Below, one piece after another: positions 5,431 to 11,967 of a DNA stretch of 15,704 nt; the stretch's first letter is position 1, and each line of letters begins with the position of its first letter. The DNA comes from DATDRS01 sp035291605 (lineage in GTDB: Bacteria; Chloroflexota; Anaerolineae; Anaerolineales; UBA6663). A program made the position numbers and the translations under genes. The notes beneath the pieces were generated by a model. That model was not told the origin of the DNA. It did not search any database and saw only the letters and a list, made by a program, of their open reading frames with translations. The stretch spans positions 1 to 15,704 of the forward strand of contig DATDRS010000416.1 of NCBI GenBank assembly GCA_035291605.1, in the 5' to 3' direction.

Positions 5431-6939
5431 ATGTCCGACTTCGTCAAAGAGCTTACCCTTTCGCTCCAAAAACAGATTGAAGCCTATGCCCCCAAGATTG
5501 AGGCCCAGGATGTCGGCGCCGTCCTCGAGGCGGGCGACGGCATCGCGCGGGCAAGCGGCCTGGGCGCGGTCCGGGCGCAAGAGCTCGTCCAGTTTGCGAA
5601 TGGCGTCATGGGCGTCGCGTTCAACCTCGAACGGGACTCGATCGGCGTCATCATCATGGGCGACTACAGCGAGATAGATGAAGGCATGCTCGTGCGCAGC
5701 ACCGGGCGCATCATCTCCATCCCCGTCGGCGATGCGATGATCGGGCGCGTGGTGAACGCCCTCGGCCAGCCCGTGGACGGCAAAGGCCCGATCAACACGG
5801 ACAAGTACCGGCCGATCGAGCGCATCGCGCCGGGCGTCGTCGAGCGCAAAGACGTGAAGCGCCCGGTGCAGACCGGCATCAAGCCGATTGACGCGATGAT
5901 CCCCATCGGGCGCGGCCAGCGTGAGCTGATCATCGGCGACCGGCAGACGGGCAAGACCGCCCTCGCGATTGACACGATCATCAACCAGAAGGGCAAAGAC
6001 CTGATCTGTATTTACGTGGCGATTGGGCAGAAGAAAGCGCAGATCGCCCGCGTCCTGGGCACGTTCGAAAAGTACGGCGCGATGGATTACACCACTATCG
6101 TCATCGCCGCCGCCGACGAACCGGCGGCGATGCAGTATTTCGCCCCTTACGCCGGCTGCGCGCTGGGCGAGGAATTCATGGAGACGGGGCGCGACGCGCT
6201 CATCGTCTACGACGACCTCTCCAAGCACGCCTGGGCCTACCGCCAGGTTTCTCTGCTCCTCCGCCGCCCGCCGGGGCGCGAGGCCTATCCCGGCGACGTG
6301 TTCTACCTCCACTCCCGCCTGCTGGAGCGCGCGGCGCAGCTTTCCGACGAGCGCGGCGGCGGCTCGCTCACGGCGCTGCCCATCATCGAGACCCTCTTGA
6401 GCGACGTTTCCGCATACATTCCGACCAACGTCATCTCCATCACTGATGGACAGATCTATCTCGAAAGCGATCTGTTCTATTCCGGCATCCGCCCGGCGGT
6501 GAACGTAGGCATCTCGGTGTCGCGCGTAGGCGGCGACGCCCAAACCAAGGGCATGAAGCAGGTGGCCGGCCAGCTCAAGGGCGATATGGCCGCCTTCCGC
6601 GAGCTGGCCGCGTTCGCCACCTTCGGCTCTGACCTCGACAAGGCCACTCAGCGCCAGCTGGACCGCGGCTACCGCCTGACCGAGATCCTCAAGCAAGTGC
6701 AGTATGAACCGCAGTCGCTGGAGAACCAGGTCATGGTCATCTACGCCGGGACGCGCGGCTATTGCGACAACGTGCCGGTGGATCGGATGAAGGCGTGGGA
6801 GGCCGCGTTCCTGCGGTTCATGGAGACTTCCAACCCCGAGATCGGCCGGGACATCGGCGAGAAGAAAGTCATCTCCGAAGAGACCGAGGCCCGGCTGAAG
6901 GAAGCCATCAAGGCGTTCAACGCGGGCTGGCAGGGGTAG
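5431..6939 (+). CDS. atpA: F1 ATP synthase subunit alpha
   Basis: The product has 502 residues, the normal length. Alpha alternates with beta in the F1 head on the cytoplasmic face of the membrane and carries the regulatory nucleotide sites. Walker A is GDRQTGKT (169-176), the alpha-type P-loop. The alpha signature PAVNVGISVSRVGGDAQ, including the arginine-finger Arg (SVSRVG), is intact, as is HAWAYRQVSLLLRRPPGREAYPGDVFYLHSRLLERAA. The start at MSDFVKEL is chosen because GGAGG (5422-5426) lies 4 nt upstream and the first residues match the usual N-terminal helix; an in-frame upstream ATG at 5368 would translate the leader hairpin. In most bacteria atpH precedes atpA, but here a regulatory spacer and a nucleotidyltransferase gene do. 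Confidence 0.97.
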   Translation: MSDFVKELTLSLQKQIEAYAPKIEAQDVGAVLEAGDGIARASGLGAVRAQELVQFANGVMGVAFNLERDSIGVIIMGDYSEIDEGMLVRSTGRIISIPVGDAMIGRVVNALGQPVDGKGPINTDKYRPIERIAPGVVERKDVKRPVQTGIKPIDAMIPIGRGQRELIIGDRQTGKTALAIDTIINQKGKDLICIYVAIGQKKAQIARVLGTFEKYGAMDYTTIVIAAADEPAAMQYFAPYAGCALGEEFMETGRDALIVYDDLSKHAWAYRQVSLLLRRPPGREAYPGDVFYLHSRLLERAAQLSDERGGGSLTALPIIETLLSDVSAYIPTNVISITDGQIYLESDLFYSGIRPAVNVGISVSRVGGDAQTKGMKQVAGQLKGDMAAFRELAAFATFGSDLDKATQRQLDRGYRLTEILKQVQYEPQSLENQVMVIYAGTRGYCDNVPVDRMKAWEAAFLRFMETSNPEIGRDIGEKKVISEETEARLKEAIKAFNAGWQG

Positions 6940-6959
6940 CGCAGTCAATAGCCGTCAGG

Positions 6960-7006
6960 GATCAGTAAACAGTGATCAGTTTCACGGATGACTGATCACG
7001 GATCAT
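6960..7006. repeat. Inverted repeat (GATCAGT family) in the atpA-atpG spacer
   Basis: Variants of TGATCA/GATCAGT recur at 6960-6966, 6972-6980, 6991-6999 and 7000-7006. GTGATCAGT (6972-6980) and ACTGATCAC (6991-6999) form a perfect 9-bp stem around a 10-nt loop. The 87-nt spacer (6940-7026) leaves no clear Shine-Dalgarno sequence before atpG. Such GTGATCA-type short-period repeats look like the yebC-ruvC element in style but not in sequence. Confidence 0.7.
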
Positions 7007-7026
7007 GGGTGACTGGCAATTGAACG

Positions 7027-7959
7027 ATGGCCTCTCTACGTAACATGCGGCTCCGCATGCGGAGCGTCAGAAATATCTCCCAGGTGACCAAGGCGCTGGA
7101 GGCGGTGAGCGCCTCGAAGGTGCGCCGCGCCCAGCAGGCCGTGCTGAACACGCGCGCCTATGCGGGCAAGGCCTATCAGGTGCTGCAGCACCTGAGCACG
7201 CAGCCCGGCACGGCGGCCAGCCTGCACCCGCTGCTGGCGAAGCGCGGCGCGGTGAAGAGCATCACCGTCGTGCTCATCACCAGCGACCGCGGCCTGTGCG
7301 GCGCATACAACACCAACATGGTCCGCACGGCGATGGCGTTCGCGCGCGAGCGCAAGAACACGCCGATCAAGTTCATCGCGGTGGGCAAAAAGGGGCGCGA
7401 CCTGCTCCTGCGCCGCCGCCAGATGTTGATCGGCGAATTCGTCAACCTGCCGGGCAACCCGACGTTTGTGGACATCTCGCCGATTGGCCGCCTGGCCGTG
7501 GAAGAATTTCTCTCCGGCCGCGCGGACGAGGTTTACCTGGGCTATACCGACTACATTAATACGCTGCGGCAGGTGCCGCGCCTGAAGCTGCTTTTGCCGC
7601 TCAGACCGGAAGAGGCGCAGGAGGCCGTCGGCGGCGGGACGATGGCCGGCCTCAAAGGCCCGGCGGCGGCGTACATTTACGAGCCTTCTCAGGAAGGTCT
7701 GCTCGACGTGATCGTTCCGCGCTTCACCGAGCTGCAGATCTATCAGGCGGTTTTGGAGGCGATGGCGAGCGAGCACTCGGCCCGCATGGTGGCGATGCGC
7801 AACGCGACCGACGCCGCCAAAGACCTGCTGGGCGCGCTGCAAATCCAGTACAACAAAGCGCGCCAGCTCGCCATCACCAGCGACCTGCTCGACATCGTGG
7901 GCGGGGTGGAAGCATTGACGAAGGCGTCGAAGTCGTCGGGTGGTCGCGTCGTCGGATAG
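7027..7959 (+). CDS. atpG: F1 ATP synthase subunit gamma
   Basis: The product has 310 residues, slightly longer than the usual 285-295. Gamma is the central rotor shaft linking the Fo c-ring to the catalytic head. The N-terminal coiled-coil helix is clear (MASLRNMRLRMRSVRNISQVTKALEAVSASKVRRAQQAV), as is the central SDRGLCGAYNTNM strand. The C-terminal helix carries the family signature RMVAMRNATDAAKDLLGALQIQYNKARQLAITSDLLDIVGG. The start is fixed by the canonical 'MASLR' opening. There is no recognisable ribosome binding site; the preceding spacer is an inverted repeat, so initiation may rely on coupling to atpA. The extra length lies mostly in the middle (about 188-225, EEAQEAVGGGTMAGLKGPAAAYIYEP). 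Confidence 0.96.
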   Translation: MASLRNMRLRMRSVRNISQVTKALEAVSASKVRRAQQAVLNTRAYAGKAYQVLQHLSTQPGTAASLHPLLAKRGAVKSITVVLITSDRGLCGAYNTNMVRTAMAFARERKNTPIKFIAVGKKGRDLLLRRRQMLIGEFVNLPGNPTFVDISPIGRLAVEEFLSGRADEVYLGYTDYINTLRQVPRLKLLLPLRPEEAQEAVGGGTMAGLKGPAAAYIYEPSQEGLLDVIVPRFTELQIYQAVLEAMASEHSARMVAMRNATDAAKDLLGALQIQYNKARQLAITSDLLDIVGGVEALTKASKSSGGRVVG

Positions 7960-8058
7960 CCCACTCGTCTTTCGCCGAACGGCGGCAGCCTGAGCGACTA
8001 TTCGACCGGATCACCCATAAACCAGAAGACTACTTGACCATTTGACCAGGAGTCCAGA

Positions 8059-9456
8059 ATGGCAAAATCAACCGGCAAAGTCGTGCAAGTCCTGGGCGGC
8101 GTGGTGGACTGCGAGTTCCCCGAAGGAGGCCTGCCCGAGCTGTTTGACGCGATTGAAGTCCAGCGCCCCGGCCAGGACTCGCTCATCCTGGAAGTGGAGA
8201 AGCACCTGGGCAACAGCTGGGTGCGGTGCGTGGCGATGGACACCACCGACGGCCTGCCGCGCGGCGTGGCAGCCGTCGGCACGGGCGCGCCGATCCGCGT
8301 CCCCGTCGGCCCGGCCACTCTGGGGCGCATCTTCAACGTGCTGGGCCGCCCGATTGACAACGCGGGGCCGGTCGAGACGCAGGAGCGTTACCCCATCCAC
8401 CGCCTGGCGCCCAAGTTCGAAGAGCAGGCCACGAGCGTGCAGGTCTTCGAGACCGGCATCAAAGTCATTGACCTCATCGCCCCCTTCACCAAGGGCGGCA
8501 AGACCGGCATCTTCGGCGGCGCGGGCACGGGCAAGACGGTCATCATCACCGAACTGATCTCCTCGGTCGCGCGCGTCCACAAGGGCAACTCGGTGTTCGT
8601 CGGCATCGGCGAACGCTCGCGCGAAGGCACCTCGCTCCGGCGCGAAATGATCGAGTCGGGCGTGATGAAAGACACGGTGATGATCTTCGGCCAGATGAAC
8701 GAGCCGGCCGGCGTGCGCCTGCGGGTAGGCCTCACCGGCCTGACGATGGCCGAGTATTTCCGCGACCAGGGCAGGGACGTGCTCGTCTTCATTGACAACA
8801 TCTTCCGCTTCGTCATGAGCGGCTCCGAGGTGTCGGCGCTGCTGGGCCGCATGCCTTCCGCCGTGGGGTATCAGCCGACCCTGGCCACCGAGATGGGCGA
8901 ACTGCAGGAGCGCATCACCTCGACCAAGACCGGCTCGATCACCTCGATGCAGGCTGTGTACGTCCCGGCGGACGACTACTCCGACCCCGCCCCGGTGGCG
9001 ACCTTCACTCACCTCGACGCGACCCTCGCGCTCGAGCGGAGCATCACGGAGAAAGGCATTTACCCGGCGATTGATCCGCTGGCTTCCACCAGCCGCATCC
9101 TCGACCCGAACATCGTGGGCGTCGAGCACTACGCCACCGCCCGCGAGGTGCAGCGCGTCCTCCAGCGCTACAAGAACCTGCAGGACATCATCGCCATCCT
9201 CGGCGTGGACGAGCTCTCCGAAGACGACAAGCTGCTGGTGGCGCGCGCGCGCAAGATCGAGAAGTTCTTCAGCCAGCCGTTTGTGACGGCCGAGCAGTTC
9301 ACCGGCACGAAGGGCGTGTATGTGCCGATGAAAGAAACCGTGCGCTCCTTCCGCGAGATCCTCGACGGCCAGCACGACGACCTGCCCGAGGACGCTTTCC
9401 GCTACGTCGGCGCGATTGAAGATGCGGTGGCCAAGGCGGAGAAGATGGCCGCTTGA
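8059..9456 (+). CDS. atpD: F1 ATP synthase subunit beta (catalytic)
   Basis: The product has 465 residues, as expected. It holds the catalytic ATP sites. Walker A reads GGAGTGKT (153-160), with Thr157 where most beta subunits have Val. The catalytic Glu/Arg are present in GERSREG (E185, R186). Further landmarks are GQMNEPAGVRLRVGLTGLTMAEYFRDQGRDVLVFIDNIFRF, SALLGRMPSAVGYQPTLATEMG, GIYPAIDPLASTSRILDPNIVG (adenine-pocket Tyr) and the DELSEDD loop that contacts gamma. Residue choices such as DDYSDPAPVATF and 'FRDQGRD' resemble Chloroflexota sequences I remember. The start has AGGAG (8048-8052), 6 nt upstream. The 99-nt spacer from atpG contains an 8-bp direct repeat around TTGACC (8033-8048). 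Confidence 0.97.
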   Translation: MAKSTGKVVQVLGGVVDCEFPEGGLPELFDAIEVQRPGQDSLILEVEKHLGNSWVRCVAMDTTDGLPRGVAAVGTGAPIRVPVGPATLGRIFNVLGRPIDNAGPVETQERYPIHRLAPKFEEQATSVQVFETGIKVIDLIAPFTKGGKTGIFGGAGTGKTVIITELISSVARVHKGNSVFVGIGERSREGTSLRREMIESGVMKDTVMIFGQMNEPAGVRLRVGLTGLTMAEYFRDQGRDVLVFIDNIFRFVMSGSEVSALLGRMPSAVGYQPTLATEMGELQERITSTKTGSITSMQAVYVPADDYSDPAPVATFTHLDATLALERSITEKGIYPAIDPLASTSRILDPNIVGVEHYATAREVQRVLQRYKNLQDIIAILGVDELSEDDKLLVARARKIEKFFSQPFVTAEQFTGTKGVYVPMKETVRSFREILDGQHDDLPEDAFRYVGAIEDAVAKAEKMAA

Positions 9457-9461
9457 GGAGT

Positions 9462-9530
9462 CTCAATTCCCAACAGCCAAATCCCAATGTGAAGCCAGCG
9501 GGGTTTGGAGTCTGGGACTTGGGGTAAGGG
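9462..9530. repeat. Imperfect inverted repeat in the atpD-atpC spacer
   Basis: CCAAATCCCA (9477-9486) pairs with TGGGACTTGG (9513-9522) with one mismatch. Flanking sequence (CAATTCCCAACAG, TTTGGAGTCTGGGAC) is the CAATTCCCAA/TTGGGA-type short-period filler that gives junk peptides such as 'LGFGCWELRLL' on the minus strand. The right end (AAGGG, 9526-9530) may serve as the ribosome binding site of atpC. Confidence 0.55.
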
Positions 9531-9539
9531 ATTTTGTCT

Positions 9540-9980
9540 ATGCCTATTCGTTGCGAAATCGTCAGCCAGGACCGCATGGTGTTTGAGGGCGAGGTGGACA
9601 TCGTCGTCGCCCCGGGGGCCGACGGCGAGATGGGGGTCCTCCCGCGCCACTCGCCGCTGCTGACCACCCTCAAACCCGGCGTGTTGAAAATCCGGCGCGG
9701 CGGGAGCGAGGAAATCTTTGCGGTGTCGGGCGGCTTCATGGAAGTGCGCCCGGACATCGTCACCATCCTCGCCGATGCGGCGGAGCACGCCGAGGAGATT
9801 GACGTGGCCCGCGCGGAGGAAGCCCGCCAGCGCGCGGAAGAGTCGCTCCGTTCCGGCGTCCCGCGCGCCTCGGAGGCCTACCTCGCCGCCGAGATGGCCC
9901 TGCGCCGCTCCAACCTCCGGCTGGAAGTGGCGCGCCGCCGCCGCGCGCCCCGGATGGAGACGCCGGGCAGTTCCGGTTAG
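9540..9980 (+). CDS. atpC: F1 ATP synthase subunit epsilon
   Basis: The product has 146 residues. Epsilon sits at the foot of gamma and can inhibit ATP hydrolysis through its C-terminal helices. The N-terminal beta-sandwich is typical: MPIRCEIVSQDRMVFEGEVDIVVAPGADGEMGVLPRHSPLLTTLKPGVLKI, then FAVSGGFMEVRPDIVTILADAAEHAEEID. The C-terminal helical pair is Ala/Arg/Glu-rich (ARAEEARQRAEESLRS...EVARRRRAPRM). I use the ATG at 9540; an in-frame TTG two codons earlier is less likely. A weak AAGGG lies 9 nt upstream. It ends the F1 set, and mreB follows after 58 nt. Confidence 0.95.
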   Translation: MPIRCEIVSQDRMVFEGEVDIVVAPGADGEMGVLPRHSPLLTTLKPGVLKIRRGGSEEIFAVSGGFMEVRPDIVTILADAAEHAEEIDVARAEEARQRAEESLRSGVPRASEAYLAAEMALRRSNLRLEVARRRRAPRMETPGSSG

Positions 9981-9991
9981 CCTATCGCCAG

Positions 9992-10022
9992 GCCGCCCGC
10001 CGGCTCAAAATCTGCGGGCGGC
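9992..10022 (+). promoter_or_regulatory. Stem-loop between atpC and mreB
   Basis: GCCGCCCGC (9992-10000) and GCGGGCGGC (10014-10022) form a perfect, very GC-rich 9-bp stem with a 13-nt loop. It is followed by TTGCGCCTGGTC rather than a T-run, so it is not a standard Rho-independent terminator. It could protect mRNA ends or attenuate transcription into mreB, whose ATG is 16 nt downstream. No Shine-Dalgarno sequence is visible for mreB. Confidence 0.5.
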
Positions 10023-10038
10023 TTGCGCCTGGTCAAAC

Positions 10039-11046
10039 ATGGGCCTGTTTTCAAAAGAGCTGGGCATTGACCTCGGCACCGTCAACGTGCTGGTGTGCGA
10101 GGGGGGCGAGGTGGTCCTCCACGAGCCGAGCGTCGTCGCCATCTCCGTCGCCGAACAAAAAATCGTCGCTGTTGGCCAGGAGGCCAAGGACATGTACGGG
10201 CGCGCGCCCGATAGCATCGAGGTCATGCGCCCGCTGCGCGACGGCGTGATCGCCGATTACGAGGTGACCGAACGGCTCCTGCACTACGTCATCACGAAGG
10301 TCTGCGGCCCCTTCCGTCTTTTCCGCCCCCAGGTCATCATTACCGTGCCCTACGGCGTCACCAGCGTCGAAAGCCGCGCGGTGCACGAAGCCACGCTGCA
10401 GGCCGGGGCCGGGGAGGTCTTCCTCATCCCGGAGCCGCTGGCCGCAGCCTTTGGCGCGGACCTGCCGGTCGCGACGCCCAGCGGGAACATGGTGGTCGAC
10501 CTCGGCGGCGGCGCGACGGAGGCGGCGGTCGTCTCGATGAGCGGCATCGTCGCCGCGCACACCGCCCGCACCGGCGGCATGAAGCTGGATGAAGCGATCA
10601 TGGGCTACGCGCGCAGGAAATACAGCCTGATCATCGGCGACCCGACGGCCGAAGAAGTGAAGATCCGCATCGGCGCGGCGCTGCCGCTGGACGAGGAAAT
10701 GACGATGGAAGTTCAGGGGCGGGATCAGGTCACCGGCCTGCCGCGCAGCATCACCCTGAGCACCGGGGAAGTCGTCGAAGCCCTGCAGGAGCCGCTTGGC
10801 ATCATCACCGGCGTGGTCAAGACCGTGCTGGAAAAGACGCTGCCAGAACTCTCCTCCGACATCATTGACCGGGGGATGGTGTTGTGCGGCGGCGTCAGCC
10901 AGCTGCGCGGCATTGACAAGCTGCTGACGAAGGAGACCGGCGTGCCGGCCTTTGTGGCCGAGAAGCCGCTGGCCTGCGTGGCGCTCGGCGCCGGCAAAGC
11001 CTTCAAGCACTTGACCGTGCTGCGGCGCGTGCTGGCGAGGCCGTAA
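10039..11046 (+). CDS. mreB: Rod shape-determining protein MreB (actin homologue)
   Basis: The product has 335 residues, matching MreB (about 330-350). MreB polymerises under the membrane with ATP and directs sidewall peptidoglycan synthesis. The actin-fold nucleotide motifs are present: phosphate 1 (LGIDLGTVNVLV, about 8-19), the family stretch EGGEVVLHEPSVVAI, phosphate 2 (MVVDLGGGATEAAVVS, about 153-168), and the adenosine motif (VLCGGVSQLRGIDKLL). LIPEPLAAAFGADLPV is also typical. The start at MGLFSKELGIDLGT matches family N-termini. No mreC or mreD follows; the next gene is on the other strand, so this may be a stand-alone MreB paralogue expressed with the ATP synthase genes. Confidence 0.93.
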   Translation: MGLFSKELGIDLGTVNVLVCEGGEVVLHEPSVVAISVAEQKIVAVGQEAKDMYGRAPDSIEVMRPLRDGVIADYEVTERLLHYVITKVCGPFRLFRPQVIITVPYGVTSVESRAVHEATLQAGAGEVFLIPEPLAAAFGADLPVATPSGNMVVDLGGGATEAAVVSMSGIVAAHTARTGGMKLDEAIMGYARRKYSLIIGDPTAEEVKIRIGAALPLDEEMTMEVQGRDQVTGLPRSITLSTGEVVEALQEPLGIITGVVKTVLEKTLPELSSDIIDRGMVLCGGVSQLRGIDKLLTKETGVPAFVAEKPLACVALGAGKAFKHLTVLRRVLARP

Positions 11047-11073
11047 AGGGAACGGCGCATTCCCAATTGCAAA

Positions 11074-11159
11074 CTTCAAAGAGAAAAGAGTGCGCCGGGT
11101 GAAAGCCCGGCGCTTCTTAATCTTCTGGTCGTGCGTCTATGAGGACTGGCGCTTTGAAG
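11074..11159. repeat. Inverted pair flanking the mreB/rex terminator
   Basis: CTTCAAAG (11074-11081) and CTTTGAAG (11152-11159) are perfect 8-bp inverted copies around the terminator stem. Adjacent sequence (CCCAATTGCAAACTTCAAA, GGAGTTTGGAG) again looks like short-period intergenic filler. Confidence 0.4.
11092..11124. terminator. Bidirectional Rho-independent terminator between mreB and rex
   Basis: GCGCCGGG (11092-11099) and CCCGGCGC (11106-11113) form a perfect 8-bp stem with a TGAAAG loop. On the plus strand it is followed by TTCTTAATCTT. On the minus strand it is followed by CTCTTTTCTCTTT (11090-11078). It therefore suits termination of both mreB (+) and rex (-), which converge here. 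Confidence 0.8.
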
Positions 11160-11180
11160 CTTGAACTGCGGAGTTTGGAG

Positions 11181-11798
11181 TTAAACGTAAAACGTCATCC
11201 GCTGCAGGTGCACCACCGGGTCAATATACTGCACGTACACTTCTTCCGGGACGGCCAGGTTAATCGGCGCGTAGTTGAGGATGCCCCGCACCCCGGCTTG
11301 GACCAGTTCGTCGGTCACCTTCTGCGCCGCTTCGGCAGGCACGGCCACCATCGCCAGCGTGATGCCCCGCGCTCGGATCATCTCGCCCAGCCGCGCGGCG
11401 TCGTGGATTTCGAACCCATTAAGCTGGCCGCCGATCTTGGCCGGATCGCTGTCGAAAATCAGCGAGATGCGGAAGCCCCGGTTGCGGAACCCGTTGTAGT
11501 GGGCCAGCGCCCGCCCGAGGTCGCCCACCCCGACCAGAGCCACCTCCCACTCGTGATCCACCTTCAGAATCCGGCGGAGCTGCTCGATCAGGAACTGGAT
11601 GTGGTAGCCCGTCCCCTGTTTGCCGAACTCGCCAAAGTGCGAAAGGTCTTTGCGAATCTGCGCCGAGCTGATGCCCAGCCGCCTTCCGAGTTCGTGGCTG
11701 GACGTGACTCGGATGCCCTCCAGGGCCATGCGGGAGAGGGCGCGCAGGTAAATGGGTAGTCGTCCGACGACGATATCAGGAATATCAACAGGCCCCAT
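11181..11798 (-). CDS. rex: Redox-sensing transcriptional repressor Rex
   Basis: The product has 205 residues (Rex is usually 205-220). Rex dimers bind operators when NAD+ is high and release them when NADH rises, controlling respiratory and fermentative genes. The N-terminal winged helix is seen in RLPIYLRALSRMALEGIRVTSSHELGRRLGISSAQIRKDLSHFGEFGKQGTGY (about 13-65). The Rossmann NAD(H) motif is VALVGVGDLGRALAHY (about 86-101). FDSDPAKIG, AVPAEAAQKVTDELVQAGVRGILNYAPINLAVPEEVYVQYIDP follow as in the family. The start is supported by AGGAGG 10 nt upstream (minus strand). The last codons (MTFYV-stop) lie in a TAAACGTAAAACGT repeat-like stretch, so the C-terminus may have been set by a repeat. 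It is transcribed divergently from the adaptor genes. Confidence 0.96.
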   Translation of the reverse strand: MGPVDIPDIVVGRLPIYLRALSRMALEGIRVTSSHELGRRLGISSAQIRKDLSHFGEFGKQGTGYHIQFLIEQLRRILKVDHEWEVALVGVGDLGRALAHYNGFRNRGFRISLIFDSDPAKIGGQLNGFEIHDAARLGEMIRARGITLAMVAVPAEAAQKVTDELVQAGVRGILNYAPINLAVPEEVYVQYIDPVVHLQRMTFYV

Positions 11799-11843
11799 AT
11801 ATTTATTACCTCCTGCTCGATATGCCAGGCGATTGCGCCGACT

Positions 11844-11850
11844 TTGTGAA
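11844..11850. promoter_or_regulatory. Rex half-site at the rex promoter
   Basis: TTGTGAA is a perfect Rex half-site. The second arm (11855-11861) matches the consensus at only 3 of 7 positions. It lies just downstream of the predicted rex start of transcription, where an autorepressing Rex could bind. By eye I found TTGTGAA at only one other place in the window, upstream of atpA. Confidence 0.3.
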
Positions 11851-11861
11851 GATTTGTCCTA

Positions 11862-11890
11862 ACTTTAGCATGACTTTGACGCATGAGCAA
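11862..11890 (-). promoter_or_regulatory. Candidate rex promoter
   Basis: On the minus strand, TTGCTC (11890-11885) and TAAAGT (11867-11862) are separated by exactly 17 nt. Match quality is moderate, but the position fits, about 60 nt upstream of the rex ATG. Confidence 0.35.
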
Positions 11891-11935
11891 GAAATCCAAA
11901 CAGGCGATGCGCCTCCATTTCCCTCGAAATCAGCG

Positions 11936-11944
11936 TGATATAAT
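11936..11944 (+). promoter_or_regulatory. Extended -10 promoter for the adaptor genes
   Basis: TGATATAAT is a perfect extended -10 element, 23 nt before the ATG at 11968. The predicted leader is short (about 17 nt) and holds GGAAAG (11959-11964) as a weak ribosome binding site. No -35 is apparent. Confidence 0.55.
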
Positions 11945-11967
11945 CCCCCGGCTGTCGTGGAAAGACT

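Noticed and set aside
5359..6948. 529-codon minus-strand open frame covering atpA
   Set aside because: It is the shadow of atpA: no family motifs, biased composition, and atpA is unambiguous.
7973..7984. Hairpin CGCC-GAAC-GGCG after atpG
   Set aside because: Only a 4-bp stem with no T-run; too weak to call in GC-rich DNA.
9718..10038. N-terminal extension of mreB reaching back through atpC
   Set aside because: The extension is an out-of-frame translation of atpC; MreB begins at MGLFSKELGIDLGT (10039).
11139..11759. 206-codon plus-strand open frame opposite rex
   Set aside because: Rex on the minus strand has complete family motifs and a strong ribosome binding site; the plus frame has none.
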